A stretch of 40,357 nt of DNA, from positions 1 through 40,357 of the forward strand of contig NZ_UQGV01000007.1 in the NCBI RefSeq assembly GCF_900540665.1, read 5' to 3'. The DNA is from an uncultured Catenibacterium sp. (GTDB lineage Bacteria > Bacillota_I > Bacilli_A > Erysipelotrichales > Coprobacillaceae). Positions 1-8,735 of the stretch are shown here, piece after piece. Numbering within the stretch: the first letter of the stretch is position 1; each line of letters opens with the position of its first letter. The notes under the pieces are model-generated. The model was not told the origin of the DNA and did no database searches. It saw only the letters and a program-made list of their open reading frames with translations. Position numbers and translations under genes: made by a program.

Positions 1-313
1 TCTTATTGAATGTATACATGTTGAATGGAAGAGAATAAAGTTCTCCCTTATAGTTTGCAACAGGTGAGTTAGTGAATCTATTGAACTCTGCAAACTGGGT
101 GATATACTGCCATACTTCCTTATTATTTGTATGGAAGATATGTGCACCATACTTATGTACATTAATGCCTTCTACTTCTTCTGTATAGATGTTTCCTGCA
201 ATGTTAGGTCTCTTATCAATGACAAGAACCTTCTTTCCTCTCTTGTTGGCTTCATGCGCAAAGATTGCACCATAAAGACCTGATCCTACTACTAGATAAT
301 CATATTTACTCAT
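1..313 (-). CDS. glf: UDP-galactopyranose mutase, N-terminal part (runs off the left edge)
   Basis: This enzyme converts UDP-galactopyranose to UDP-galactofuranose in the cytoplasm, the donor for galactofuranose-containing surface glycans. About 104 N-terminal residues are inside the window and the rest lies beyond base 1. They begin MSKYDYLVVGSGLYGAIFAH, a Rossmann FAD-binding start with a GxGxxG motif, followed by the family's VIDKR, GNIYTE and KYGAHIFHTN segments. The ATG at 313 overlaps the stop of the preceding Wzy-like gene by 8 bases, so the two are probably translationally coupled. Its place as a distal gene of the polysaccharide operon implies that the polymer contains galactofuranose. 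Identification is firm; completeness cannot be judged. Confidence 0.93.
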   Translation of the reverse strand, partial: MSKYDYLVVGSGLYGAIFAHEANKRGKKVLVIDKRPNIAGNIYTEEVEGINVHKYGAHIFHTNNKEVWQYITQFAEFNRFTNSPVANYKGELYSLPFNMYTFNK

Positions 314-1577
314 CTACGTGTCCTCCTTGGTTAAATAGTAAATCATGTAATACTGGAATAATCATAAAACTCATAACTGAAACTGTGATAGTAAATAATC
401 TAGGATTTATTAAACTAGATGTTGTAATCACAAATGAAATAAATAGTAATCCATCTTTTTTATTCTTATATAGATACCAAATTACTATCGCAATAATCGC
501 AAAGAATGCGATAAAGAAAATCCATCCATTTTCAAATAAGATTCTCATATACTCATTATCAATGAAATTACTTCTAATAATAGTGCCCTCATTCTCTTTA
601 GTAAGGAAATAACCTACTAAATCAATATTTGAGCCAAATAAACTTAAACCATAACGTTTAAAATCATAGAATGTCTGATAAAGTCTATTTGAGAATATAT
701 GATTGAATTTCTGTGCAATCTTGAAGATAATACTATTCACATTCATTGTATTGAAGATGAATCCATACAACATTACAAGAACATAGCTTCCAATTGGGAA
801 TAATGGAAAACATGTCGCATAGGCTTTTTTTAAGAATTCTACTACATTCTTGAATTTATCAAGAATACCTGCAGAATTCATAAAAATACCAATAAGAACA
901 CATTCTGATATCAACATTTCTGTTCTTGAATCTGTCAAGAAATAAGAAAATACAATAAGAAGCTGGTATAAGCCTAGCTTTTCAGGGCTGATCTTAAAGT
1001 TCTTCTTATATGAATAATAGAGAATCGTAAATAGAACAAACTGAGATAAATAAGTAGGATAACCAAATCCTAAAGAATGTCTCATTGTACCATCAGCTCT
1101 CATATTGACATAATCATGCATAAGTCCAAATGAACTTAATGTTGTAATAAGAATCAATGAAATAAATTGTGCAGAGAAAATTGTATTTAATACATCTACA
1201 AAATCAAAACAACTTGCATAAATAAGTGTAAATAATAAGAAAACCCATGCTTTGTTTTTAGTGAGTAATAAGTTCATCACAATACTGAACAATGCAAGTA
1301 ACACAACACCTGCCACAAAATACTGTTTCTTATCAAAATTTTTAATTTTGTTTATATAACTCTTTAAGTCTAAAGTTCTTAGTTTCTTACATATTACAAA
1401 CAAGAAATACACATAACAAACATATCTCAACAACTTACATAAAGTGGTTGCCTTAGAAAAACTAAAGCTTAAAGTAGTGATATCTAAGAATAATGTAAAA
1501 TAATAAATAGCTAAAACGACTAAACCCATTTGTGTTGTCGTTAACTTTTGTATAAATGTCTTTACTTTATTGATCAT
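306..1577 (-). CDS. O-antigen/EPS polymerase-like integral membrane protein (Wzy type)
   Basis: A 423-residue protein made almost entirely of hydrophobic segments (about ten to twelve). It has the periplasm-facing loop style of Wzy polymerases: an RADGTMRHSLGFGYP segment resembling the conserved R-x-SLGF-x-hP motif, an SRTE motif, and NRLYQTFYDFKRYG near the C-terminus. Such proteins polymerise lipid-linked repeat units on the outer face of the membrane. I start it at the ATG at 1577 (MINKVKTF), which has a GAGGGGG ribosome site five to six bases upstream; an in-frame TTG at 1592 lies upstream of that site and is not plausible. It follows the OppA-like gene closely and overlaps glf. Wzy proteins diverge strongly, so the assignment rests on topology, motifs and context. 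Confidence 0.78.
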   Translation of the reverse strand: MINKVKTFIQKLTTTQMGLVVLAIYYFTLFLDITTLSFSFSKATTLCKLLRYVCYVYFLFVICKKLRTLDLKSYINKIKNFDKKQYFVAGVVLLALFSIVMNLLLTKNKAWVFLLFTLIYASCFDFVDVLNTIFSAQFISLILITTLSSFGLMHDYVNMRADGTMRHSLGFGYPTYLSQFVLFTILYYSYKKNFKISPEKLGLYQLLIVFSYFLTDSRTEMLISECVLIGIFMNSAGILDKFKNVVEFLKKAYATCFPLFPIGSYVLVMLYGFIFNTMNVNSIIFKIAQKFNHIFSNRLYQTFYDFKRYGLSLFGSNIDLVGYFLTKENEGTIIRSNFIDNEYMRILFENGWIFFIAFFAIIAIVIWYLYKNKKDGLLFISFVITTSSLINPRLFTITVSVMSFMIIPVLHDLLFNQGGHVDE

Positions 1578-1592
1578 TGAATACCCCCTCAA

Positions 1593-3170
1593 TTAATGCA
1601 TACTCATATATCTAAAGCTATATGGTGCGCCACTAAAATTACAAATAAGACCAGTGACACTTACATTAATTACGTATCTCTGTCCCTGATGAATCACAGG
1701 AATGAATGCATAGTCACGCATTGCAACTCTTTCCGCATTTAAGAATGCATAATAACGTTCATCCTGACTTTGTGCATTGACTGCAGCTGTAAAGAAGTTA
1801 TTAAATTCATTACTAGAATAATGATTAATACCTTGATTATTAACTGCAAGAGGGGCTAAATAATCATAAGCATCATTACAAGTACCTTTAATACGTAATA
1901 AAGATAATTCTGCCTGTTCATAATCCACTGTATTCACTTCTTTTAAATACACCTTGAATTGTTTTGTAGCTTCAAGATTTTCTTTAATCTTACCTGCAAT
2001 TGCCTTAGCCTGTGGATAATCTTTACTATAAGTTAAAGTAAATGTGAATTTCTTTAACTTGTATTCTTTAAGAAGCTTCTTTAATGACTTTTCTGCTTCT
2101 TTCTTCTTATACTTCAATTTATATTTACAAGCATCTCTCATAAACTGCTTCTGTGAGTTGAAACAGATACCCATAGGAAGTAAGCCTTCAGCTTTCTTAG
2201 TTCCGTCATTCAATACATTTTTATCATATTTATTTCTTCTAAGTAATGAAGACATTGCTTCACGCACTCTTAAGTCTGATAAATACTGGTCCTTGAAATT
2301 AGGCACTAAATCCCACATAACACTATCAGAATCTGCAGTACTTGAATCTTTTTCATCATACTTCTTCGCTTTTTCACCAGTCACTGATGCGAAATCAATC
2401 TTGCCTTCATCAAACAGTTTGATTTTTTCATCATTACTGATTCCAAAAAGCATATTAACCTGATCAATATTTGACTTCTTTGCGAAATAACATGTCTTAT
2501 TCTTCTTTAAAGTAATCTTATCTTTAGAAATAGAAGACACCTTATATGTCCCACATGATAATAATGTCTTAGGAGAAGTTGCATACTTGTCTCCTTGTGC
2601 TTCTACAAACTTCTGATTTAATGGGAAGAATACTGGCTGAGTCACTAAATCCATAAAACGTGTTGTTTTATACTGTAAATGTACAACAAGCTTCTTATTC
2701 TTCACATAAACGCCTAAAGTATCTACAGGTTTTAAACCTTTATAAATGTCATCAGCACCTGCAATGGCTGCACCATAAGATGTCAATAACTTAGATGCTT
2801 CAGAACGCATAGATAAGGCTCTCTTCCATGCATATACAAAGTCTTCTGCAGTCACAGGATCACCATTGGACCACTTCACGTTCTTTCTAATTTCAAAAGT
2901 ATATGTTTTGCCATCTTCACTCACTTCTTTACTCTTCGCAATAGCTGGCTTTAACTTACTCTTCACATTATAAGCATATAAACCGTCACCAAATGCCTGA
3001 ATCACATTTGTAGATGTTTCATCAATAGCCTTTGATGCATCTAAAGATGTCACATAACCAGAATCCGCAAAATTAAATACCTTTTGTGAATCTGCATTAT
3101 TAGTCAAAGAACATCCTGTCACTAAAGTCATTGCGAGTACAAGTGTTACTATTTTCTTAAACAACTTCAT
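1593..3170 (-). CDS. OppA-like (SBP_bac_5) substrate-binding lipoprotein within the EPS operon
   Basis: A 525-residue extracytoplasmic solute-binding protein of the oligopeptide/nickel family. It starts with a lipoprotein signal peptide ending LVTGC, so Cys20 is the predicted lipidated residue. Family hallmarks include GLYAYN, the EVSEDGKTYTFEIRKNVKWSNGDPVTAEDFVYAWKR region (about residues 80-120) and a C-terminal YAFIPVIHQGQ segment. The relatives bind peptides for an ABC transporter, but no permease or ATPase gene lies nearby. Its ATG overlaps the stop of the DUF4422 gene (TAATG), placing it in the polysaccharide operon. It is Lys/Tyr-rich and somewhat divergent. It could feed a distant permease or have a glycan-related binding role; the sequence does not decide. 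Confidence 0.85.
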   Translation of the reverse strand: MKLFKKIVTLVLAMTLVTGCSLTNNADSQKVFNFADSGYVTSLDASKAIDETSTNVIQAFGDGLYAYNVKSKLKPAIAKSKEVSEDGKTYTFEIRKNVKWSNGDPVTAEDFVYAWKRALSMRSEASKLLTSYGAAIAGADDIYKGLKPVDTLGVYVKNKKLVVHLQYKTTRFMDLVTQPVFFPLNQKFVEAQGDKYATSPKTLLSCGTYKVSSISKDKITLKKNKTCYFAKKSNIDQVNMLFGISNDEKIKLFDEGKIDFASVTGEKAKKYDEKDSSTADSDSVMWDLVPNFKDQYLSDLRVREAMSSLLRRNKYDKNVLNDGTKKAEGLLPMGICFNSQKQFMRDACKYKLKYKKKEAEKSLKKLLKEYKLKKFTFTLTYSKDYPQAKAIAGKIKENLEATKQFKVYLKEVNTVDYEQAELSLLRIKGTCNDAYDYLAPLAVNNQGINHYSSNEFNNFFTAAVNAQSQDERYYAFLNAERVAMRDYAFIPVIHQGQRYVINVSVTGLICNFSGAPYSFRYMSMH

Positions 3171-3946
3171 TAAAAACTCTCCCCATACTTCTTATGTAAG
3201 AACTTGGCCTTTAAGAATCCCATTCCCTTTTTAAACATATCGATCTTTTCCATATATACAAATGGAACTTCTTTGTAGGCATAACCGTTCTCCATCATCC
3301 AGACATCTAATAATAATTCACTAATTCTACCTGGATAACGTGCATGGAAACTATTATATTCAGCACCTTCAAATCTCTTAGTGAGTTCAAATAGAATATC
3401 AAATAACCATTCACAATAAGCATCAAAATATTCTTTCTTCATCACAAACATATTAAAAGCATGCATTGTCTTTTCTTTCATATGCTTATCAAAAGCATGT
3501 AAATATTCTGGACACTTTTCTTCAATAATCTTTCTTGTTTCATCTAGTGGTTCTGGATAAAGTGTATGAACATAATGATCATAGATTGTTTCAATATAAT
3601 AATTACGTCTCTTAGTCACTAAGATATCATTATTCTTTAATAATTCTTCTGCTTCTTTAGAAGTAAGAACACAATCAAATGGATCCTTTGTCTTCTTCTT
3701 ACCTCTAAAATGTCTACGATAATGTGCTAAACCTACATAATCTGCATCTAAATTCTTCCAAGCCCAATATAATCCTGTTAATTCGCAATACTGTGAATTT
3801 AAATTAGAGATATTATCACCTGTATTATCACGTGTATATCCAAGATCATCCTTACCTTCTGCACCAACCTGTACAGGAATATACATCTCATCATCAGGCA
3901 TACGATACTTCTTATGTGTCGCAATAATAATCTTTACTGATGGCAT
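3170..3946 (-). CDS. DUF4422 family protein, probable exopolysaccharide glycosyltransferase
   Basis: A 258-residue cytoplasmic protein with the DUF4422 signature: VKIIIATHKKY at the start, a YIPVQVGAE segment, NSQYCELTGLYWAWKN and the hallmark LAHYRRHF. DUF4422 proteins occur in capsule and exopolysaccharide clusters and are predicted glycosyltransferases. I place the start at the ATG at 3946 (MPSVK), 8 bases after AAAGGAG at 3955-3961; an ATG two codons upstream is too close to that site, and an upstream extension would be coded inside the preceding gene. The stop overlaps the ATG of the OppA-like gene. With glf downstream, a galactofuranosyl-transfer role is an attractive inference but is not shown. 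Confidence 0.83.
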   Translation of the reverse strand: MPSVKIIIATHKKYRMPDDEMYIPVQVGAEGKDDLGYTRDNTGDNISNLNSQYCELTGLYWAWKNLDADYVGLAHYRRHFRGKKKTKDPFDCVLTSKEAEELLKNNDILVTKRRNYYIETIYDHYVHTLYPEPLDETRKIIEEKCPEYLHAFDKHMKEKTMHAFNMFVMKKEYFDAYCEWLFDILFELTKRFEGAEYNSFHARYPGRISELLLDVWMMENGYAYKEVPFVYMEKIDMFKKGMGFLKAKFLHKKYGESF

Positions 3947-3959
3947 ATTCATAACTCCT

Positions 3960-5405
3960 TTACATTGATCCTTCTTTTTTGAAAACGACCTGTACTGTCT
4001 TAAATAAGATCTGAATATCAAGACTGAACTTCCAGTTTTTGATATATTCTTTATCTAATCTTGCGATTTCTTCAAAGTCAGTGATATTACTTCTACCACT
4101 TACCTGCCACATACCTGTAATACCTGGCTTAAATGCAAGACGTGCTCTATGACGTAATTCATACTTATTCCATTCATCAAGAGTAGGGGGTCTTGTACCT
4201 ACTAAACTCATATCACCCTTTAATACATTGAAGAACTGAGGGAATTCATCTAAAGACCAGTCTCTAATGAAATTACCAACACCCTTCTTAATAGTACCAT
4301 CGGCTTTCTTCTTACAACCAATAATACGAGGGTCATATTCAAGTTTGAACATCATACCATCTTTAACTCTATTTTGAGCCATAAGCTCTTTCTTACGCTC
4401 TTCAGCATCCATATACATACTTCTAAACTTATACATATTGAACACTTTACCATTTCTACCAACTCTCTTCTGTTTAAAGAAGATTGGTCCTGGAGACGCA
4501 ATAAAGATAGCAGGAGCTAAGAAGATAGTTAAAATAAGAGTAATCAAACAGCCTACTAAACCACCAATAATATCTAAAATTCTCTTGGCAATCCAGTCAT
4601 ATTCATTAATGGAGTTCATGCTGACAGTTAATACCTGGTTTTCACCCATTCTTTCAAACTGTTTACGATAACCCTTTAATGAGTTATACTCACTGATTTC
4701 TACATGTACTGCAAGACCCATTTCAGCTAAGTCTTTAACTAAAGAAGTAGAGAAAACATCTTCCCTAGGAAGAATCACTAATGCTTCATCCATCCACTGT
4801 CTTAATACATAATCTATGACAGTATCCTGAGACGCCACAATAGACCAACCATTTGATTTCTGACCTTCCATATTCTTATCTAGAACCGCAAAACCAACAC
4901 TCTGGTATTCATCTAAACCAAATGTTTTCTTGTTCTCTGTAATAGAATCAATAAACTCAGACTCTGTAATCACGATCAATGACTTCTTATTATTCTTTCT
5001 TCTACGTCTTACAATTGGCTTCATAACACAATGCACAATGTAAGTAAACATTGCATCAAATACACATGTAAAACCTAAAGTTAAACGTGATACATCATCT
5101 TTTTGCGCATAGAAAATATAAGCAGTAGAAACAACCATTAATAATAATGATTTCTCTATTACCTTTATCATTTCTGTGATGTTATTACGCTTTAAAATAT
5201 TCTTTAAAATATTAAAGAATATAATAATTAACATATCTAATAGTGTCATGACTATCGCAATATTGACATACAATGATCTTGTATATATATCAAGTATTCC
5301 ATGGCGCATATAGTAAGCTAGAAAAATAGCCAGCTGTAGACAGATAAGATCCGCAATTAAGAAATCTAAATGCTTCGCCCATCCTCTTAATTTCCTTTTA
5401 TACAT
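3960..5405 (-). CDS. Polyprenyl-phosphate sugar-1-phosphate transferase (WbaP/CpsE type initiating glycosyltransferase)
   Basis: A 481-residue membrane enzyme that starts repeat-unit synthesis by moving a hexose-1-phosphate from a UDP-sugar to undecaprenyl phosphate. The N-terminal half has four to five membrane segments (residues 10-130) and a Rossmann-like CoA-binding-type central region. The C-terminal bacterial sugar transferase domain (about 265-481) has a membrane-inserting helix, KRVGRNGKVFNMYKFRSM, RDWSLDEFPQFFNVLKGDMS, LVGTRPP and PGITGMWQVSGRS, all diagnostic. The ATG at 5405 follows AAGGATGTG. It is the first gene of the visible operon, with an extended -10 promoter about 40 bases upstream. 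The exact sugar (Gal or Glc) cannot be read from the sequence. Confidence 0.93.
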   Translation of the reverse strand: MYKRKLRGWAKHLDFLIADLICLQLAIFLAYYMRHGILDIYTRSLYVNIAIVMTLLDMLIIIFFNILKNILKRNNITEMIKVIEKSLLLMVVSTAYIFYAQKDDVSRLTLGFTCVFDAMFTYIVHCVMKPIVRRRRKNNKKSLIVITESEFIDSITENKKTFGLDEYQSVGFAVLDKNMEGQKSNGWSIVASQDTVIDYVLRQWMDEALVILPREDVFSTSLVKDLAEMGLAVHVEISEYNSLKGYRKQFERMGENQVLTVSMNSINEYDWIAKRILDIIGGLVGCLITLILTIFLAPAIFIASPGPIFFKQKRVGRNGKVFNMYKFRSMYMDAEERKKELMAQNRVKDGMMFKLEYDPRIIGCKKKADGTIKKGVGNFIRDWSLDEFPQFFNVLKGDMSLVGTRPPTLDEWNKYELRHRARLAFKPGITGMWQVSGRSNITDFEEIARLDKEYIKNWKFSLDIQILFKTVQVVFKKEGSM

Positions 5406-5444
5406 CTTTTTTCACATCCTTATTTTTAAGTTCATACATAAATT

Positions 5445-5453
5445 ACTATACCA
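5445..5453 (-). promoter_or_regulatory. Extended -10 promoter of the EPS operon
   Basis: On the minus strand TGGTATAGT (TGn plus a near-consensus -10) lies about 40 bases before the ATG of the sugar transferase. No good -35 is seen, which is usual for extended -10 promoters. A second TATAAT lies roughly 45 bases further upstream. The 124-base gap shows nothing else. Confidence 0.5.
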
Positions 5454-5529
5454 CAAAATAGTCTATAATTCACTTCATTGCCATTATTATACCTTATTAC
5501 AGCGCTATCTATGTGTAATTTCTGTGTAA

Positions 5530-5988
5530 TTATCTTTTAAACACAAATAACTTACTTATTAAATAGTTCCCAATTAGTACAAGAATCTGTGCTGCAACCT
5601 TTACACCAATACTATTCATACTCAACAGATTAATACCAACATATAGAATAACTTCTTCCATTAATAGCGTTGCAACACGTCCTCCAAAGAAAGAAAACAT
5701 TTCCTGGATAATACCCTTTATACCTTCCGCATCACTATCAAATACCCAGATACGATTTGTCACATAAGCGAATAATACTGCAAGTATCCAAGAGAAAATA
5801 TTTGCAACCATTGGATCCATATGCATACTTACATCAAAGAATGCATAAGAACCAATACTAATAATAGTAGTTAAACCTCCAAAGAATAAATACAATAATA
5901 CTTCTTTATATTTCTTATAAAATGGATTGAAGATGCTAAGGATCTTCCACTCCATAATTCTATCAAATATATCTTTATCTTTTTTCAT
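5530..5988 (-). CDS. GtrA/GtcA-like membrane protein (lipid-linked sugar flippase)
   Basis: A 152-residue protein with four hydrophobic segments and the GtrA-family pattern: LLYLFFGGLTTIISIGSYAF early, then NIFSWILAVLFAYVTNRIWVF, and a closing LIGNYLISKLFVFKR. Relatives (GtcA in Listeria/Bacillus, GtrA in phages) are thought to flip undecaprenyl-phosphate-sugars across the membrane. The start at 5988 has a strong TAAGGAGAG site. It is transcribed away from the YfhO-like and CsbB-like genes that complete the same three-component pathway. A consensus-like promoter lies about 40 bases upstream. Confidence 0.88.
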   Translation of the reverse strand: MKKDKDIFDRIMEWKILSIFNPFYKKYKEVLLYLFFGGLTTIISIGSYAFFDVSMHMDPMVANIFSWILAVLFAYVTNRIWVFDSDAEGIKGIIQEMFSFFGGRVATLLMEEVILYVGINLLSMNSIGVKVAAQILVLIGNYLISKLFVFKR

Positions 5989-6027
5989 AAAACTCTCCTT
6001 ATTTGTTTTTTGGTCACATACGTAACC

Positions 6028-6056
6028 ATTATATTCTATTTAAGTGTATACATCAA
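6028..6056 (-). promoter_or_regulatory. Sigma-A-type promoter of the GtrA-like gene
   Basis: On the minus strand TTGATG (6051-6056) and TATAAT (6028-6033) are separated by exactly 17 bases, about 40 bases upstream of the GtrA-like start codon. This is one of the best promoter matches in the window. Confidence 0.7.
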
Positions 6057-6147
6057 AAAAAACAGAGAAATTCACAAAATAATTTGATACATATACCTTT
6101 AAATAATGTAATATCATAACTATCACATCGTATTATAGAGTAGGATA

Positions 6148-6156
6148 TGCTATAAT
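6148..6156 (+). promoter_or_regulatory. Extended -10 promoter of the YfhO-like/CsbB-like operon
   Basis: TGCTATAAT gives a perfect -10 with an extended TGn, 28 bases before the ATG at 6185. No clear -35 is present. It overlaps the position of an upstream in-frame GTG at 6161, which argues for the later ATG start. Confidence 0.62.
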
Positions 6157-6184
6157 TATTGTGTTTGAATTCAAGAGGGTTCTT

Positions 6185-8734
6185 ATGAATAAAAAAGAAA
6201 AAAGTAAGATTATATTCCTATCAGGACTAATTACTTTATTAATTATTTTATGCATTTATGCAGTGAGTGGTTTTGCACCATTTGGTACTAAAACATTAGC
6301 TGTAATGGATGCAAATATTCAGTATATTGATTTCTTTTCCTATCTAAAGGACGTTATTGCAGGAAAGAACTCAATTACTTATAGTTTTGGGAAAACATTG
6401 GGTGGATCAAATGTAGCTGTATTTAGCTATTATTTATCTTCACCATTTAATCTATTATTGTTGTTTTTCTCTAATGCAAATCTCTATACATTCTTTAATA
6501 TTGTAGTCGCATTAAAGCTTACATTGGCATCTATTGCTTTTGCATACTTTATCACAAATAGATTTGAAACATCATATAAAGAAAATAGTATTCTCTTTAT
6601 TCTTCTTTCTTGTGGTTATGGTTTATGTCAATATAGTTTCTTCCAGGCAAGTAATATCATGTGGTTAGATGGCATGTATATGTTACCTTTCATGTTATTA
6701 CAGGTTTATTATATTGTGCAGGGAAAGAAGAACTGGAATCTATCTATTGCAGTTGGTTTAGCTATCATCTTTAACTGGTATATGGCTGGAATCAGCTGTG
6801 TCTTTACTGGTATCTGGTTCTTATTAGAATGTTGTTTATATGCAGTAGAAAACAAAATGACATTTATGCAGTTTATTAAAACGGGTATTAGATATGTGTT
6901 TGCCATGATTCTCGGTGTTATGGTGAGTGCAGTCTTATTCTTACCAACTATTGGTGCTTTAACTAATGGTCCTAGAGGAAGTCTTTCATTTAGAGATTTA
7001 TTAGATTTCTCTTTTGTAGGCAATATGTTAAGTGTTATTCCTAAGTATAGCTATGGGGCTCATAGTGATTTAGGATTTGCGGCTTTATTCTGTGGAGGAC
7101 TTGCGATAGTGCTAGCACTATCAGTATTCTTCAACAGAGAAATCAAAGTAAAAGTAAAGGTTGTACTTGGTATATTCTTATTCGGAATACTTCTATGTCT
7201 CTACTGGCATCCACTTTATTTAGTGTTCTCCCTCTTTAAATTTGTAGGAAGCTATAACTATAGATATTCATTCCTTGTTGAATTCTTTATTTTATTCTTA
7301 GCTACATACAATTGTGTATATGCGAAAGAAAAGAAGAATATTGTGATAACTGGTGCTGTTGCGATTGTATTCTCAATATTAAATATTGTATTAACTCGTC
7401 ATTATACGCATCAAGAAAAGATTAATGCTTACTTAACTGTATCATTCATCATTGTATTAACTGCTTTATATATCTCTAGTCAGTTAATGGCTAAACAAAA
7501 GACAAAACAGTTACTTCTTGTAATATTACTTATTGTAGGTTCTATTGATTTAGGTATTAACTCTGGTCTTCTTGCAAATTCTTTATGCATGAACGATTTG
7601 GAATATACATCATATAGAAAGAATCAGGAAAAGATCATTCGTAATATACAGAATGATGATCAATCAAACTATAGAATCACACAGACATCTAATAGAGTTA
7701 TGTATGAAGGTAATTTAACTGCCAACTATGATGAACCATTATCATATAGATATATGTCTACAAGTGGATATACTTCCTCACCTGATGGTACACAGTTAAA
7801 CTTCTTAAATAAGTGTGGTTATCCTACTTATGCAGATTGTTTAACTGTCACAAATACATCTATGTTAGGTATTGATTCATTACTTGGTGTAAAATATGTA
7901 TTAACTTCTGAAAACTACACTGGTCTAGTAAAGAAAAACAATACTAAGTTAAATGATAAGTATACATATATAAACCCATACTATATGCCTCTCGCATTTA
8001 CATGTAATAACTTTGATGAAATTAAGAATGAAGAAGGCTATTTGAACCCATTTGATTATCAGAACTTATTATTTAAACAATTATTCAATACTTCAAAAGA
8101 TATTTATAAACCTATTAAATATTCAGTAGTAAAGAAGGATGATTCAAATACAGAAATCAACTTAAACACTTCTAACTATAAGAATATGGTTTATTATGGC
8201 TTTATCCCTTGGAATTCAGAATCAGAATCTTATGTTTATAACGGTAAAGATATGATTACTAAGTATGCATGCTGGTTATCACCTACTGTATTCCATATTG
8301 AGACAAATAACTCAAATACAAAATTAAGAGTTGAATCTGCAGATTCTAATTTTAATTATGATAATGCTTATTTCTATGCATTAGATTTAAGTGTATTAGA
8401 TCAGTGTGCTCAAACAGCACGTAAGAATGAAGTAAACATCTCAATGAAGAATGGTTCTATTGATACAACAGTTAATGCAGAAGATGAAGATAGTTATTTA
8501 TATTTATCTGTTCCTGTAGATGATTGTTGGGATGTATTAGTCAATAATGAAAAGGCAGAAGTGAAGTCATTTGGAAATTGCTTATATGCCATTAAATTGC
8601 ACTCTGGCACTAATAAAATTACTATGAAATATCATACAAAGCACCAAAAACTCGGTATTGGCTTAACAGCAGGCGCAATATTGTTTATAATCGTAAGTGC
8701 AATCTATAGAAAAAAATATTGTAAGGAGAACTAA
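6185..8734 (+). CDS. YfhO-like GT-C membrane glycosyltransferase
   Basis: An 849-residue membrane protein with about twelve hydrophobic segments over residues 10-480, a large extracytoplasmic C-terminal region, and a last membrane segment before KKYCKEN. The FAPFGTKTLAVMDANIQYIDFF start with its acidic loop, FGKTLGGSNVAVF and SNIMWLDGMYMLPF match the YfhO family. In Bacillus and Listeria such proteins transfer sugars from undecaprenyl-phosphate to lipoteichoic acid outside the cell, working with a CsbB-type GT2 and GtcA. The start is the ATG at 6185, with AAGAGGG at 6173-6179; the GTG at 6161 lies upstream of this site. It is followed after one base by the GT2 gene. The acceptor polymer here is unknown. 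Confidence 0.87.
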   Translation: MNKKEKSKIIFLSGLITLLIILCIYAVSGFAPFGTKTLAVMDANIQYIDFFSYLKDVIAGKNSITYSFGKTLGGSNVAVFSYYLSSPFNLLLLFFSNANLYTFFNIVVALKLTLASIAFAYFITNRFETSYKENSILFILLSCGYGLCQYSFFQASNIMWLDGMYMLPFMLLQVYYIVQGKKNWNLSIAVGLAIIFNWYMAGISCVFTGIWFLLECCLYAVENKMTFMQFIKTGIRYVFAMILGVMVSAVLFLPTIGALTNGPRGSLSFRDLLDFSFVGNMLSVIPKYSYGAHSDLGFAALFCGGLAIVLALSVFFNREIKVKVKVVLGIFLFGILLCLYWHPLYLVFSLFKFVGSYNYRYSFLVEFFILFLATYNCVYAKEKKNIVITGAVAIVFSILNIVLTRHYTHQEKINAYLTVSFIIVLTALYISSQLMAKQKTKQLLLVILLIVGSIDLGINSGLLANSLCMNDLEYTSYRKNQEKIIRNIQNDDQSNYRITQTSNRVMYEGNLTANYDEPLSYRYMSTSGYTSSPDGTQLNFLNKCGYPTYADCLTVTNTSMLGIDSLLGVKYVLTSENYTGLVKKNNTKLNDKYTYINPYYMPLAFTCNNFDEIKNEEGYLNPFDYQNLLFKQLFNTSKDIYKPIKYSVVKKDDSNTEINLNTSNYKNMVYYGFIPWNSESESYVYNGKDMITKYACWLSPTVFHIETNNSNTKLRVESADSNFNYDNAYFYALDLSVLDQCAQTARKNEVNISMKNGSIDTTVNAEDEDSYLYLSVPVDDCWDVLVNNEKAEVKSFGNCLYAIKLHSGTNKITMKYHTKHQKLGIGLTAGAILFIIVSAIYRKKYCKEN

Positions 8735-8735
8735 A

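Noticed and set aside
2044..2463. Plus-strand open frame of 139 codons opposite the OppA-like gene
   Set aside because: Lies wholly antisense to a well-supported gene, has no ribosome site, and its protein has no domain features. The same applies to the other antisense frames at 265-612, 4438-4671, 6709-7023, 9152-9445, 13684-13890, 15284-16156, 17305-23490 and 36930-37214.
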